64,000 nucleotides of DNA from assembly GCF_029168945.1 (NCBI RefSeq), contig NC_083603.1, positions 53,268,406 to 53,332,405 of the forward strand, in the 5' to 3' direction. The number at the start of each line of letters is the position of its first letter. Position 1 is the stretch's first letter. Origin of the DNA: Cannabis sativa (lineage: Eukaryota > Streptophyta > Magnoliopsida > Rosales > Cannabaceae). The notes beneath the pieces are model-generated. The model was not told the origin of the DNA, searched no databases, and was given only the letters and a program-made list of their open reading frames with translations. This document shows, piece by piece, positions 45,377 to 57,322 of the stretch. Position numbers and translations under genes: made by a program.

Positions 45377-46098
45377 GCTTCTATCTCTTGGAACAAAAGG
45401 TTTGATGAAATAATCAAAACCTACGGTTTTCACCAAAATGAAGATGAACCTTATGTTTACCAACTCAAGGATAATCAAGTGGTAGTATTCCTAGTCTTTA
45501 TGTTGATGATATTTTGATCATTGGTAATGATATTAAGGAAATGACTGACATTAAGGAATGGCTTAACACTCAATTCTAAATGAAAGATTTGGGTGAAGCT
45601 AGTTATGTCCATGGTATTCAAATTATTAGAAACTGGAAGAACAGATCACTTGCTCTCTTGCAAGCAGCTTACATTGATAAGGTGCTAGAGTGATGACAGG
45701 AAGTCTACATCTAGGACGGTATTTACTCTTGGGGTGGAGCAGTTATTTAGAGAAGTGTTAAGCAATCCGCAATATTAGACTCTACCATGGAGGTCGAATA
45801 CATAGTTGTCGCTGAGGTTGCTAAGGAGCTGGTCTGGCTAAGAAAGTTCTTTACAGAACTTGGTGTTGTTGTCGGAATGGAAAAACCACTCGTTTTACTT
45901 TGTGACAACATTGTTGCTATAGCCAACAGTAAAGAGCCTCGAAGCCACAAGAGAAGAAAACACATTGAGAGGAAGTATCACATAATCAGAGAATATGTGG
46001 CAAGAGGGGATGTACTGGTGGAAAAAGTTGATATTGAAGACAACTTAGCTGATCCATTCACCAATATTTTGACAGTCACTACATTTGAAAAGCACTGA
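45377..46098 (+). pseudogene. Copia-2 reverse transcriptase end and RNase H
   Basis: Resumes at the duplicated GCTTC with the SWNKRFDE motif and a VDD box in a shifted frame near 45500-45520. An internal deletion near 45690 joins the RT thumb (KVLE) to RNase H (DDRKSTSRTVFTLGG). 45787-46098 is an open RNase H tail with [23 protein letters not shown] and a normal TGA stop. Confidence 0.88.
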
Positions 46099-46156
46099 AC
46101 GAATCTAGGATTAATTGAAATGTACTGATTATTTTATGTTAGTGCAAGTGGGAGTT

Positions 46157-48372
46157 TGTTGGGTTGTGTGCCTTAAATAAAATTCTATTTCAATGTAATC
46201 TTCTACATTCATTTATCAAGAAAGAAACAGATTTATATCATTACTTATTTAATGTGTTATTTGATTCACATATTTATTACATGATCATTTGTTTGATTTA
46301 TAAATTCATCCAAATCCTTATCACATTAATATTCTCGTTTATTGTGATGTTAACACAACAGAAAGTAATCAAGATTATGTGATAAAATGTATTCCTATGG
46401 TTTATCAATAAACAGGGTTTAACTGATAGGGTAATCTACAATGTAGTTTACTTGCACCTTGGATAAGTGCTATGTCCTTTCTAGGGCATTGGTTAAAGTA
46501 AGCTTGGGTTGGATGTATGGAGTATACATCGGAAGGGACCGATATTAAACTTGGATAAGATATAATAAACTTATCGCAATGTCCATCTAATTCAATATCA
46601 CATAGTTGATCTTAGATCAAATGATCTCAATCCTGAGATGGTTAGGTTCTAGTTCAGTTGTATTATTTATGTTCTTCAATTTGTTCGTTAAAGTCAACCA
46701 ATGGATCTTCTCGTGACATACAGATTAAGGACAAGGTAGTTCAATTGAGTGGGAGCGCTAATCATAGATACAAAATCTATAGCTTTTACCTAGACATAGA
46801 AGTGAAATAAGGGTAAATACCATTTTGGACCCTCTGTTTTACAAAAGTTACCAATTGGACCCTGTGTTTTGTTAAATGATAAAATGAACCCTGTATTTTC
46901 TAAAATAGTACAAATAAGACCCTGAATTGATTTTTTGTCAAAATAAAGTTTAATTATAATCCGATCTAAAAGTGTTATATGACAAAACTGTTTACATTTT
47001 TTGTATCTGTTTGTATTAAGCATTGTTTTCAAGTTGGTTGTATTAAAAAAAAAGTTATCAAAAATTAAGCTCAGGGTCCTGTTTTTACTATTTTAGAAAA
47101 TACAGGGTCCATTTTGTCATTTAACAAAACACAGGGTCCAATCTGTAACTTTTGCAAAACACAGGGTCCAAAATGGTTGAGTACTCATTTCAATAATTAT
47201 ATTAATTTACTGAAATATTATTTATATGTAGCTAAGTATTTTAAGGATAAAATATATTGAAGGGTGTAACGGTAAATTTGTTCCTACTTGATGTAAACAT
47301 CTATAGAGGATCATTGATTATTAGAAATATAATAATGGATAATTCATAGCATAGTTATATCGTGAAACATATAGAGAGTTCTATATAATAAAGAGTGCAA
47401 TTCCAAATCTATAGTGGTGCAAGAAGGAATTAATAAGTTAGAGAATTTACTTGGTAAGTTTTAGAGCTACTTATTGGAAGCTTGATTATATAGGCCTATG
47501 GTCACCACACTAGTTGAGACAATACTGCTTGTCAGACTCAGTTAATTGATTTTAATTAATCAATTATAATTCTAAAATTATACTATGTCTTATTTATGAA
47601 CTTTTACTAAGCAGTGGCTTAATTGTAAAGAAAAGAGGTTTTAGGGTTTATTTGTTAGTTAAGAAATTTTGTGGAGTCTAATTAATAAATAGTACAAATG
47701 AAAATTTTATTTGATAATTAATTATAATTATTAAATAAATAGTTTGGCATTTATAGGATTAAAATTAGAAAATATGATATTTGTGAAATAAAAGATAAAT
47801 GATTGAAAAAAAAAAGTAAAAGTATAACTAGTGGGACCCATCTATATGGTCGACCACTTAGTCTTATTTTTGCTATTATCTTATCATTTTTATTCCATAT
47901 AATTTAAATCCTAACCCTAGGTGAAATAGTATAAAAGGAATAGGATGGTCTCATTCTAATCCAATCCCTTATAACCTAGTTTACATTCTGTCAGTCAACT
48001 AGAATTTTTGAGACCTCCTTCTTCCTTCTTATATTTCGAAATATCCTTGATTATTATTCAATAATTTTGAGCCTATAGTGAATGAGTGCATGCCCACCCA
48101 TAGCAAGTCTATTACTCAATCATAGTGTGTAAGACTGTGAAGAATCCCACAACCTGAAGGAGAATCGTGCTTAGATCTTGATAATACTCTGCGATAGAAA
48201 GGAACAAGAGTTAGAGATTTGAGTGGGATGAGACATATATTCCGCTACAATCAATGCAAGGTTACTTGAACTTTATATGCGTTTATTTATATTGTTTTAG
48301 AAAAACTATATTTAGGGTGTTAATAAATATACTTATTAGTAAATCTAGATACTGGTAAAATATATTCTAACA
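46157..48372 (+). repeat. Copia-2 3' LTR with MITE insertion
   Basis: TGTTGGGTTGTGTGCC...TATTCTAACA, about 1.85 kb without the MITE at 46809-47177. A TATA-like AGTATAAAAGG lies near 47929. Similar in layout to the solo LTR at 33258. Confidence 0.88.
46809..47177. mobile_element. MITE in Copia-2 3' LTR
   Basis: Long imperfect terminal inverted repeats of about 110 bp built of GGACCCTGTGTTTTG-like units (for example ACCATTTTGGACCCT at the left and its complement at the right). The related LTR at 33880-33960 lacks it. Exact ends and duplication are unclear. Confidence 0.7.
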
Positions 48373-51365
48373 GAATAACTATATGTTTAGGATTTAATAG
48401 AATTTATACATTAAACTTACAATCATGAAAGAAAACATGTGACCCATGCAACATAAAATGATTTTTGATCTTTTATTAATTAGTAAATTTGATTATATTA
48501 AAATAGGTTTTATTTAGGGCACAAAACCCAACAAACTCCCACTTGCACTAATATAAAACTAAAAGTTCTTTTCAATTAATCTCAACATCTTGATGTCCAT
48601 ATCGAGTGTACTACATAGTATTATCTTTTTAATAGGATCTGACAGGTTGTATTCAATACAAACTTTCTCCACCATTATATATCCTTAGTCACAAAATTCT
48701 TGATATTGTGAAATTCCTTTCTATATGTCTACTCCTCTTGGGATACTGGATTCTTTACTATTTGGCAATTATTTCTGTGTTAGTCAGGAAGTAGCACTAA
48801 TAATTAATCCATGACTGGAATAATGTCAAACACTATATAGAACTTTCCATAGGCTGAATAATTATCTAGTAGCCTTCCTGGCTGCTTTAATATTCAATCT
48901 CACTGGTAGAGTTAGAGACTTCAAATTGATTTTTACACTTCTTTAAAAATCACAGCTCCACCCGCAGAGTAATCACCATCTTATAAGTAGTCTTTCTAGC
49001 ATTAGCGCAAGTCTAGAAACCTTATTGGATGTAGTGTAAGAGTATTAAAATACCACACTTATCGACTAACATATAGTTCCTCTTTTGATCTTAAGAATTA
49101 TTTGATTGTCTTCCAATGTTCCTTTCTTGGATTAAACTGATACCTACTCATAACTCCCACTCAACAGCAGGTGTCTGGTCTAATGCATACCTAAACATAC
49201 ATGAGACCTCTCACTGTTGATGCTTAAGGAATTCTTTCATGACTTTATCTTTTCTGGAATAGTTGAAACTATTCCTTAGATAAATAAAATTTATATCTAT
49301 GAGTCAAAAGGCTTCCTTTGGACTTAGTCATTAGAAAAATGCTCCAATAACTTACTAAAATAAATTGCTTGCACTAGAGTAAGTAAATTACCAGGCATAC
49401 CACAAGCCACAGATTTAAATAATCTCAAAACTATAAGACTAGGATTAGGAAATTATGTTATGTCCATTGAATAGACTTATTATCAAAATTTCCCTTCTTA
49501 TCCTTGTAATAGAAAACTTTTGGTTACTCCATGTGAATGGTTTTAACCATAGTTCTCTTGGCTTTGCTTCTCAGTTCCTTATTCTGACTATCCATTACTT
49601 GTTTAAACTAACAATGGATTTTTATCACAAGTGTCTTCCAAGTCATAACAGGGTGGGTTCCTTAAACCCTCCCACTACGACAAGGTATCGTGACTTTCTT
49701 TCTTGGAACATTAAAGGTATTATCCTCATCGGTTGTGGTAATACAATAAAGGCAGTGAGACCATCTTATATAGAATGAGATGATGGAACACTTTGGAATT
49801 GAAAATATCTCCTCTACTTTGCAATCAGATGTATTCATATTCTTAGAAAAGTAGTATTTGTTGAAACAAACACTTTCTTATCTTAACGACCATAGGATGG
49901 TCCACCCCTAATCACTTTAGAATAGCTATCAAGCATGCAAACTTCAGTTAATAGCTCTAGCTTTTTTTATATTCATGATCAGGACATCCCTGAATCTAAC
50001 AATAGTGTACACTAAGTACATAACCATTCCATCATTCTTAAGTTTTCCTATCACTAAGGTATTTCCCTAGAAGGACTTAGGCAACTGCTAGTAACTAATC
50101 ATAGACCTTTCATTTTTCATCAATATTTAATTCGAATTTTTAGGGAGGTAAGTTTGAATATAATTCAAAGTTCAACTTAATGATCTTTGAACTGCATAAC
50201 CAAATATTTCTACACCCCTATCAGTTCGCAAGATCTTTAACCACTTACCTTAATGTTTTTCAACATTGCTAGAGATTCATGAAATTTCTCAAACATTTCA
50301 AATTTCTTTGCACAAGGTATAATCTAGAGTGATCGCTTAAGAATTTAAGAATAACTCATATCCACTCCTGAATGTACATCTATATGTTCAGATATAGATG
50401 ATCTTACTTTCAAGTGGATATTGGCATGTTTTCTCTTTGTAGAGAATGATCTTGTCAAAATCACTATGAACAAGATGCAAATATCATAGATGTATATATT
50501 ATGTGTTTGTGGTCTTTTGATGACTTAGGTCTAGTTACAATAAAGAGTTCTTAGAATAGTCCAAGTGGATTCTGGTCATAAAATACAAAAAACTCATAAT
50601 GCATACATTAACATATAGTTTAAATCCATTGTAAAAAAAAATAAATATTAACAACTTGTGAAACTTTTACTGTATAGTCCAATGTATTTTGGAAACTATA
50701 ATTTAAAATTTCTATTTGGAATCTAAAATTTAAAGTTAGAGACTTAAATTAATACCAAATATTCCTTGAGTAATTATTCTAGCTTGGACCACCACTACTA
50801 TTTTTACTCTAATTTTAAGTCACCTATAGTAAGCATATACAAGTAGGAGATTCTTTAAGATCGAGAATTTATATCATTTCAGGATAGAATGTTTAGAATC
50901 TAGTCATCTGTGCCACTTATACTTATAGAAAAAAAATAGAGTGACATCAAAAACAGATGATTTATAATTTTTGTTATCCAATCATGTGCTATCTAAGCAG
51001 TTTCTTAATGAAAAAGCTAAGAGGAAAAATAAAGAATAATTTTGATTAAAATAAGATACCAACAATGTCCCTTTTAGGTAAGAGTCAAAGTTACTCTTAT
51101 TTTATAAACTTCTTCATTGTTTCATATTGTAAACACTAGTCTTAGTTTCCTCTTTGGATGAGACAGCTAGATGTCGCATTTACAAAAATTTATCTGTCGA
51201 TATCTAACACTGTTATGTTGTCTAACGGATGACAATGTTTCGAGATTTGTTCCATTAAAAATAACAAGTCAAGTTAGACCAACAATGAAGATTCAAAATT
51301 GAAACTACAATAATTAATAACAGAAAATAAATTGAAGGTCTAATATAAATTCATACACAATTCAT
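48373..51365 (-). mobile_element. Copia-4: decayed copia relic, minus strand
   Basis: 48373-48533 is the U3 end of an LTR (minus strand TGTTGGGTTTTGTGCCC), followed by the same polypurine tract as Copia-3 and then sequence colinear with the Copia-3 interior (RNase H near 48700-49000, linker near 49660, integrase near 50170-50480, leader near 51060). No useful frame survives. Copia-2 appears to have inserted within this LTR. Confidence 0.8.
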
Positions 51366-51524
51366 AAGCAAGGTCAGCCCTAAGCATAGACGGGCTAGGC
51401 CCGCGCCTAGGACCTACTCATTTTAGGGGCCCAAATAAAAATAAATACCTTAGGGAATTTTTTAAATATATACATAAAACTAATAATATTTTTTTTTTTG
51501 AGTGAAAATACTTGTTATTATAAA

Positions 51525-52868
51525 TTAAGAAGAGAATTCATTTACAATAACAGAGTAAATTGGTGGAGGGATTTCCTCAAACCAGAAACAAGTCTCATCC
51601 ACCCCTAACGCAAACTTTGCCAAGCAATGGGCAGCCATGTTGGCTTCCCGTTTGACATGTGTGATAGTTACATCAGGGAGAAAGGATAAAAGACATAAAA
51701 CATCTACAATCAAATCATGAAAAGATGAGATTGAATTGAAGGGAGCTCGTAATGCATTGACAACCATAAGTGCATCGGATTCAACCAGAGATATAGGCAG
51801 TTGTTGCTGGATAACCCAATTCAAACTTTGAAAAAGAGCAATGGCTTCCATTTGATGTGAGCTGAAATTGCCTGGCTGTTGTTTGGAAAAAGCAGCGACA
51901 ACATTACCGTATGAGTCTCTAATGATAGCACCAATCCCGATTACCTTCTGGTGTACATCAATGGCATCGTCAACATTTAACTTGTAACCATTTGCTTCAG
52001 GTGGGCGCCATTGTTGAGCAGCAGGAACAACTTGGGGCCGGGGCTGCTGATAAGATGCAGGAGCTAAAGGAGCAGAAGCCGAGGACTGCAGTGGTTGCTG
52101 GTATGTGCAAGGAGCAGCAGGGCCAGTAAGCTGAACCCGTTGTTGTGCATTTCTGTAGTTCAACAGATAAGTGACAGCATAAGAAGCAAGATCCTTAGCT
52201 GATCGTGCCTTTTGACCATGTACCATCCGATTACGCTCTGTCCATATCGTCCAAAGTGAGCAAAAGATTTGCTCCATTTCAGCTTTTGAGTATATTGTGG
52301 AGAGATGAAGTATGTAATCTCCTTTGTACATGGCAGCAGAGAGGCGCCAATCAAAAACCAGATTGGAATGATGCCACACAGCCTTGGCATACCTGCAAGA
52401 GAAGAGGGCATGTCCCACCGATTCCCAAGCTTGTTTACAAACCGAGCAAGTAGAATCCGTGATTACTTTCCTTTTCACAAGGGAGGTTGCAACCGGAAGG
52501 GCATCATGTATAGCTCTCCAAGCAAATATTTTCACCTTCGGTGGGAGTTGCAATGACCAAAAGAATTTCCACCAATGAGAGTCTCTGTTAGAGCTTGAAC
52601 TTTGATCAATTATATCAATGTCAGCAGCAAGATGATATCCCGATTTAACGGTGTAAAGGCCAGAGCTATGATGGTGCCATATGAGAACATCTCTGCTGCT
52701 GAAAAAACTCAGAGGCACAGATAAAATTCTTTCCACATCCAAAGCTGAAAAAAACTGTTGAAGTGAAGGTAAATCCCATTGACGCTCATCAGTAATCAAA
52801 TTAGAAACAACCCCATTCGACGGCCCCGAGTAATGAAAGGGCAGAAAGTATTGTGACCTGGTATCCAC
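51525..52868 (-). CDS. LINE ORF2 C-terminal part: zinc-binding RVT domain and RNase H
   Basis: A 447-codon minus frame continuing ORF2 after a frameshift near 52840. Residues about 95-170 form the plant LINE zinc-binding region (AWRAIHDALPVATSLVKRKVI, CSVCKQAWESVGHALFSC). A Gln/Pro/Ala-rich linker leads to RNase H at about residues 300-430 with acidic residues in LNVDDA, HQMEA and ESDAL and the REANMAAHCLAKFAL end motif. It would remove the RNA strand after target-primed reverse transcription. The first ATG is not a biological start. Confidence 0.85.
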   Translation of the reverse strand: MDTRSQYFLPFHYSGPSNGVVSNLITDERQWDLPSLQQFFSALDVERILSVPLSFFSSRDVLIWHHHSSGLYTVKSGYHLAADIDIIDQSSSSNRDSHWWKFFWSLQLPPKVKIFAWRAIHDALPVATSLVKRKVITDSTCSVCKQAWESVGHALFSCRYAKAVWHHSNLVFDWRLSAAMYKGDYILHLSTIYSKAEMEQIFCSLWTIWTERNRMVHGQKARSAKDLASYAVTYLLNYRNAQQRVQLTGPAAPCTYQQPLQSSASAPLAPASYQQPRPQVVPAAQQWRPPEANGYKLNVDDAIDVHQKVIGIGAIIRDSYGNVVAAFSKQQPGNFSSHQMEAIALFQSLNWVIQQQLPISLVESDALMVVNALRAPFNSISSFHDLIVDVLCLLSFLPDVTITHVKREANMAAHCLAKFALGVDETCFWFEEIPPPIYSVIVNEFSS

Positions 52869-53269
52869 GGGTCAGAACCTGATTGGATATGCAGGCCATC
52901 ACCTACTTTCCATCGCAAACCTTTAATGAGAAGCTCACGAGCCCAGTGGATTCCTTGCCATGTGAGAGAGGGAGAATGACCCAAGGATGCTTCAAGAAAA
53001 TTATTGTTTGGGAAGTACCTACTCTTAAGGATTCGGCCAAGAAGAGAATGTGGCTTTTCAAAAATGCGCCATGCTTGTTTAGCTAATAACGCCTGGTTGA
53101 AGTGGATGAAAGACCGAAATCCCATACCCCCTTCCAGTTTAGACTTGCAGAGTAGATTCCATGATCGCCAATGTATTCGAGAACCATTTTCAGTTAAGCC
53201 CCACCAAAAATTGGCCATCATTGATTCAACTTGCTTACAAAAATAGGCTGGCAACCGAAAGCAACTCAT
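52796..53269 (-). CDS. LINE ORF2, segment between reverse transcriptase and zinc-binding domain
   Basis: 157-codon minus frame ([34 protein letters not shown]), the conserved post-RT segment of plant LINEs. It is one base out of frame with the RT part (break at about 53268-53275) and shifts again near 52840. Confidence 0.85.
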   Translation of the reverse strand: MSCFRLPAYFCKQVESMMANFWWGLTENGSRIHWRSWNLLCKSKLEGGMGFRSFIHFNQALLAKQAWRIFEKPHSLLGRILKSRYFPNNNFLEASLGHSPSLTWQGIHWARELLIKGLRWKVGDGLHIQSGSDPWIPGHNTFCPFITRGRRMGLFLI

Positions 53270-55722
53270 GCATAGGTAGGGATTGATTGCACCACAGCTT
53301 TTAAAAGGATCTCCTTTCCACCAGCAGAAAAGATTTTTTCATTCCAAGAGTTCATAAGCTTCCAAATCCGTTCTTTGATATTGCTGAACATTTCCTTCTT
53401 GTCTCGGCCAGAGTATGAGGGCAATCCCAAATACTTTTCATGACATTCACAAATAGGCATGGAAAGTTGTTGATGGAAAAAAACTTGTGCAGCCAGAGTT
53501 GTGTTTGGAGAGAAAGACATTACCGATTTGTCAAGGTTGAGCTCTTGTCCAGAGGCTTTATGATAAGTGTCCAACACTCTTTTAATGGCTAAGCATGACC
53601 TCTCATTTGCTTGACAAAAAAGTAGACTATCATCAGCAAAAAATAAATGAGTGATAGGAGGAGCGTGTCTTGTTAGCTTGAAACCCATTAAGTTGTGACT
53701 ATCTTGCTCATGCTGAAGCAATCGTGAGAACCCTTCAGAACAAATTAAGAACAAATATGGGGATAAGGGACATCCCTGCTGAAGCCCTCTAGATGGTGTT
53801 AAATCTCCCATAACTTCTCCATTAATGATAAAAGAGAAATTATTGGTAGTAAGGCAGCTCATGATAAGAGAGATCCATCGTTCGGCAAACCCCATTTTCC
53901 TCATAACTTCTTCAATAAACTTCCACTCAACCCGATCGAAGGCCTTACTCATGTCTAGCTTGAAAGAAGCAACGCCATTACGTCCCGCAGTTTTATTTTT
54001 AATAGCATGTACCAACTCAAAAGCAACCAGGACATTATCAGTGATGAGGCGATTCGGTAGAAAGGCACTTTGTTCCTCAGAGATAACCATAGGGAGGGCC
54101 AATTTAAATCGAGAAACAAGAACCCTAGTAACAAGCTTTGAGATGACATTGCAGAGGCTAATTGGGCGATACTCTTGTATATGTTGAGGCTTCTTAACCT
54201 TTGGAATTAGTGTGATGAGGGTCTTGTTTAAAGCAGTAGGGTCGGCATTGTCATTGAGGATGCTTAGAACAACTTTGGTCACCAAATCACCAACGGTTGT
54301 CCAATTTTTCTGATAGAACATAGCCGACATGCCATCAATTCCCGGGCTTTTGTCAGGACCCATGGAGTGTAACGCCGTATATACCTCATCCGGAGTAAAA
54401 GGCTTAACTAAAGATGCATTTAATTCAGCACTGACCGTGGTAGGAATGCATGAGAGAGTGGAGTTGAGAGCTGCTTCATCAACAGATGTGGATGAGAAAA
54501 GGTTAGAGTAAAAGGCTTGCACAACAGCTGCAATATCTTCTTTAGAGTACACTTTTTGACCCAAAGAGTTGTGTAGAAACTTTATTTTGTTGTTAGATTT
54601 TCGTGAGGAAGCTTTAGCATGAAAAAACTTCGTATTACGGTCCCCACAAGAAAGCCAATCAACTCTTGAATGTTGTTGCCAATACACCTCTTCTTGCTCC
54701 AAAAGATCCTCAAGGACAGTTTTTGCATTTTGTAACTCTTGAAAGTGATCGGAGCTACTGGAATTTGAGTTATTCAAGTCAGCCACTTTAGACTGGAGAG
54801 AATTGATAGTCTTCTTCATTTTTCCATACTTTCCGATGTGCCAACTTTGCAAATTTTTTGCACAAGTGCTGAGGTTGTCTAACACGGCAGTAATAGGATC
54901 AGAAATAATGCTGGAGTTCCAACTTTTCATGATGATTTCAGCACTTTCTGGGTCAGCAAGCCAAAGCTTTTCAAAACGAAATCTGCTCTTACTCCTTGCT
55001 GGAGTTTCGGTCTGAGAAAGGAAGGAAAAACTCGCAGCTATGGCCCTATGATCTGAGTTGAAATAGTCAAGGTGATCAACAGTGGGTAGGTGAAAGTGAG
55101 ACGACCATTTATTATTTATGAAGCACCAATCAAGGCGTTCTTTAAGTGCATGAGGAGTAGTACGGTTCTTTGTCCAGGTGAAAGGATCACCATTGTAAGG
55201 TACTTCTTACAAAAAACATTTATCTAAAGATGTTCTAAAGGCTTCCATGTGTGACTCTCGCCTCAAACTTCCTCCAGATTTATCATTGTTAGATAAAATT
55301 TCATTGAAGTCTCCGATTGCAAGCCATGGGAGGAGAGGAGCAACATCACCAAAGCGTTGAAAAAGAGTCCAGGAGGCAGATTTACTAGCAAGATCAGGAG
55401 CCCCATAAAACCCCGTAAAGTGAAAGCTTGGACTGCCATTGAACTTCATGTAGCAGTCAAAAAAAGTCAGCCCCATATTCAGCAAAGTAACATCTATTTC
55501 ATCAGACCAAAGAAGCATAATGACACCACTTAAACCAATCCGAGCAACTTCCATACCGTTAGAGAACTTTAACAAATGACGCAATCTTGTAATAGAGTTA
55601 TCAGCGAGTTTTGTTTCCATAAGAAACAAAACATGGGGCGATTGTTGTTGAACAAGCAATCGTAGATGGCGTAATGCACTCGGGTTCCCCAAACCCCGTG
55701 CATTCCAACTTATGAGTTTCAT
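53266..55722 (-). pseudogene. LINE ORF2: endonuclease and reverse transcriptase with one internal stop
   Basis: ATG at 55722. The APE-type endonuclease shows SWNARGLGN, METKL, WLAIGDFNEIL and, after an in-frame TAA at 55207-55209, NSDHRAI near 55060. The same frame continues into the reverse transcriptase (53266-54930) with [27 protein letters not shown] and the catalytic FADDSLLF. It would nick the target and copy the RNA there. The frame then breaks after SIPTYA near 53270. Only this stop and two frameshifts disable ORF2. The ATG overlaps the ORF1 stop. Confidence 0.9.
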
Positions 55723-56060
55723 AATGAGTTGCGGGGTTGCAAAGCAACCTCCGCATCAAAGTCGATTGAGGGGTTCGAATCCAGTATAATAGAAACTTGA
55801 TCCTCTTGAACATCTTCCATTGACGGGTTGGAAGAAGTTGAACCATCAAGGCCACGGCAGCGCTTGAGCATTTTTCGCAAGGAGAGATTTGAACTTGGTC
55901 GTTTGGGTGTGATGTTGGGCTCTGAATTTTCCTTATCAACAGCAGCGTAGCCATGTGTTTGTTGGAAAAAACTAGAGGTGTGGGAGAGTATGGCCGGTGC
56001 AAAGGTGGATAAAGGGGTTGTTGGAATGTGGGAAGTAAGTGGTGTTGTAGGTGGAATCAT
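55719..56060 (-). CDS. LINE ORF1 C-terminal part, frameshifted
   Basis: A 113-codon minus frame with KENSEPNITPKRPSSNLSLRK, typical of the basic C-terminus of plant LINE ORF1. It is out of frame with the main ORF1 part, so one indel lies at about 56060-56110. Its TGA (55719-55721) overlaps the ORF2 ATG. Confidence 0.75.
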   Translation of the reverse strand: MIPPTTPLTSHIPTTPLSTFAPAILSHTSSFFQQTHGYAAVDKENSEPNITPKRPSSNLSLRKMLKRCRGLDGSTSSNPSMEDVQEDQVSIILDSNPSIDFDAEVALQPRNSL

Positions 56061-56071
56061 GGTCTGGGAAT

Positions 56072-57322
56072 TTATGGCAGGGGGTAAGTTGCAAAGAGAC
56101 TAGGGGCCAAAGGAGTAGGACCCGCAAAAGGTATGTATACATGGGATAAGTCTGTAACAGTTGGGTTAGATTGATTAAAAGAGTCAGGTGCAGGGTTGGA
56201 AGTTGATGGTGGCAATTTAGAAGTAGTTTGTGGAGTTGGATTATGTATTACATTGGAGGAGGCAGGCCGGCTATGCACAGGGGTGATAGTGGGGGAGTTT
56301 AATGGGTGAGTAGTAGTTGGAGATGCACTATGTGAGATGATAGTGGGATTTGTAGATGGTGAGATGAGATTTGGACTAGCAGGGGAGTGAGATGATCTTT
56401 GCAAAGGCTGCATAGGGGTGGATGATTCTCCTTCAAAAAGAATGGCAGGGGCAGGTGAAGAGCGAGAGGGGAGTGTAGGCAAAGTGGTGGTGAGTGCCCG
56501 TCGAGCAAGCCTAGTAGTAAGAGGCCAGACATTGCCTTTGCTAAAGTCCGTTCGGTAGCGATCATAGTTATTCGCAGGAAGTCTTGCACCCTTAAGCCAC
56601 GGGCCATATGGCAAATCATCATCATTTCCGCTATCGATGCGTTCCATAAACGCTATGCATTGCTCAAAAGGATGGCCGAGACACCCGCATTCAAAACAAA
56701 ATTCAGGAATTCGTTCGTAGCGATAGTCAATCCAAAATTCATCCTTCACTTTTGGGAATTTAATCATTTGTCCTCTTGGTAATGGTTTAGCAACAGAAAG
56801 TTTAACTCGGACACGCAAAAAGGGCCCCCATCCTTCATTAGTTGAGTCTTCAAAAACTTCGATAAATTCCCCAATTATGTTACCAAGCGCTTCAGCCAAC
56901 GCCTTGGTTTTACTGAGAAAAGGGAGGCGATATATTTGAACCCAAAAGCTTGTGAATATCATATCTTCCTTTGTGACATTTTGCAGAACACCTGGTGTAT
57001 ACAGAATGATAAGGTGATTCTGAAAATGCCATGGCTCTTTATTGAGTACCCTGCGTTTGTCACCTTCACAGCCGAAGGAGATGTGAAAAATATCAGAGTT
57101 GTAGTCTGTTATAATGGCAGGGAATCTTCCTTTCCAATGGCCAGACATTTGTTCATAGAAATGAGGCTTGTAGATGGTTTTTCCAGTTAGAAAACGGGCA
57201 AGGAGAACATGAGGGGATCGTGATGTAGGTTGATGAGAAGGGAAATCAGGCAGGTTAACAATGGAACTTTCTTTCTCAGTGAGTGAAAGTGTGGAATTAA
57301 AATCAGTTGGGAGAGGATCCAT
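56072..57322 (-). CDS. LINE ORF1: DUF4283-type RNA-binding protein with CCHC knuckle
   Basis: 416 codons from ATG 57322. The N-terminal half has the DUF4283 fold signature (LLARFLTGKTIYK, VLNKEPWHFQNHLIILY, FWVQIYRLPF), then the zinc knuckle CFECGCLGHPFEQC (CCHC), then a Pro/Ser/Thr-rich tail. Such proteins bind the LINE RNA. A frameshift near the end cuts off the basic C-terminus present at 55719-56060. The first ATG follows a GC-rich 5' UTR (57323-57532) and fits a genuine start. Confidence 0.9.
   Translation of the reverse strand: MDPLPTDFNSTLSLTEKESSIVNLPDFPSHQPTSRSPHVLLARFLTGKTIYKPHFYEQMSGHWKGRFPAIITDYNSDIFHISFGCEGDKRRVLNKEPWHFQNHLIILYTPGVLQNVTKEDMIFTSFWVQIYRLPFLSKTKALAEALGNIIGEFIEVFEDSTNEGWGPFLRVRVKLSVAKPLPRGQMIKFPKVKDEFWIDYRYERIPEFCFECGCLGHPFEQCIAFMERIDSGNDDDLPYGPWLKGARLPANNYDRYRTDFSKGNVWPLTTRLARRALTTTLPTLPSRSSPAPAILFEGESSTPMQPLQRSSHSPASPNLISPSTNPTIISHSASPTTTHPLNSPTITPVHSRPASSNVIHNPTPQTTSKLPPSTSNPAPDSFNQSNPTVTDLSHVYIPFAGPTPLAPSLFATYPLP

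Larger units (their letters stand above)
31125..48372 (+). mobile_element. Copia-2: old, 5'-truncated copia with nested insertions
   Basis: Pieces at 31125-33257, 35151-35356 and 45377-46098 read in order as Gag, protease, integrase, reverse transcriptase and RNase H, followed by a polypurine tract (46141-46156) and a 3' LTR (46157-48372). The solo LTR and Copia-3 interrupt it. The 5' LTR and Gag N-terminus are missing at the junction with Gypsy-2. Confidence 0.9.

Noticed and set aside
51525..52868. Stand-alone host gene for an RNase H-like protein
   Set aside because: It continues LINE ORF2 in order, with the zinc-binding RVT segment upstream and the poly-A tail and target duplication just downstream.
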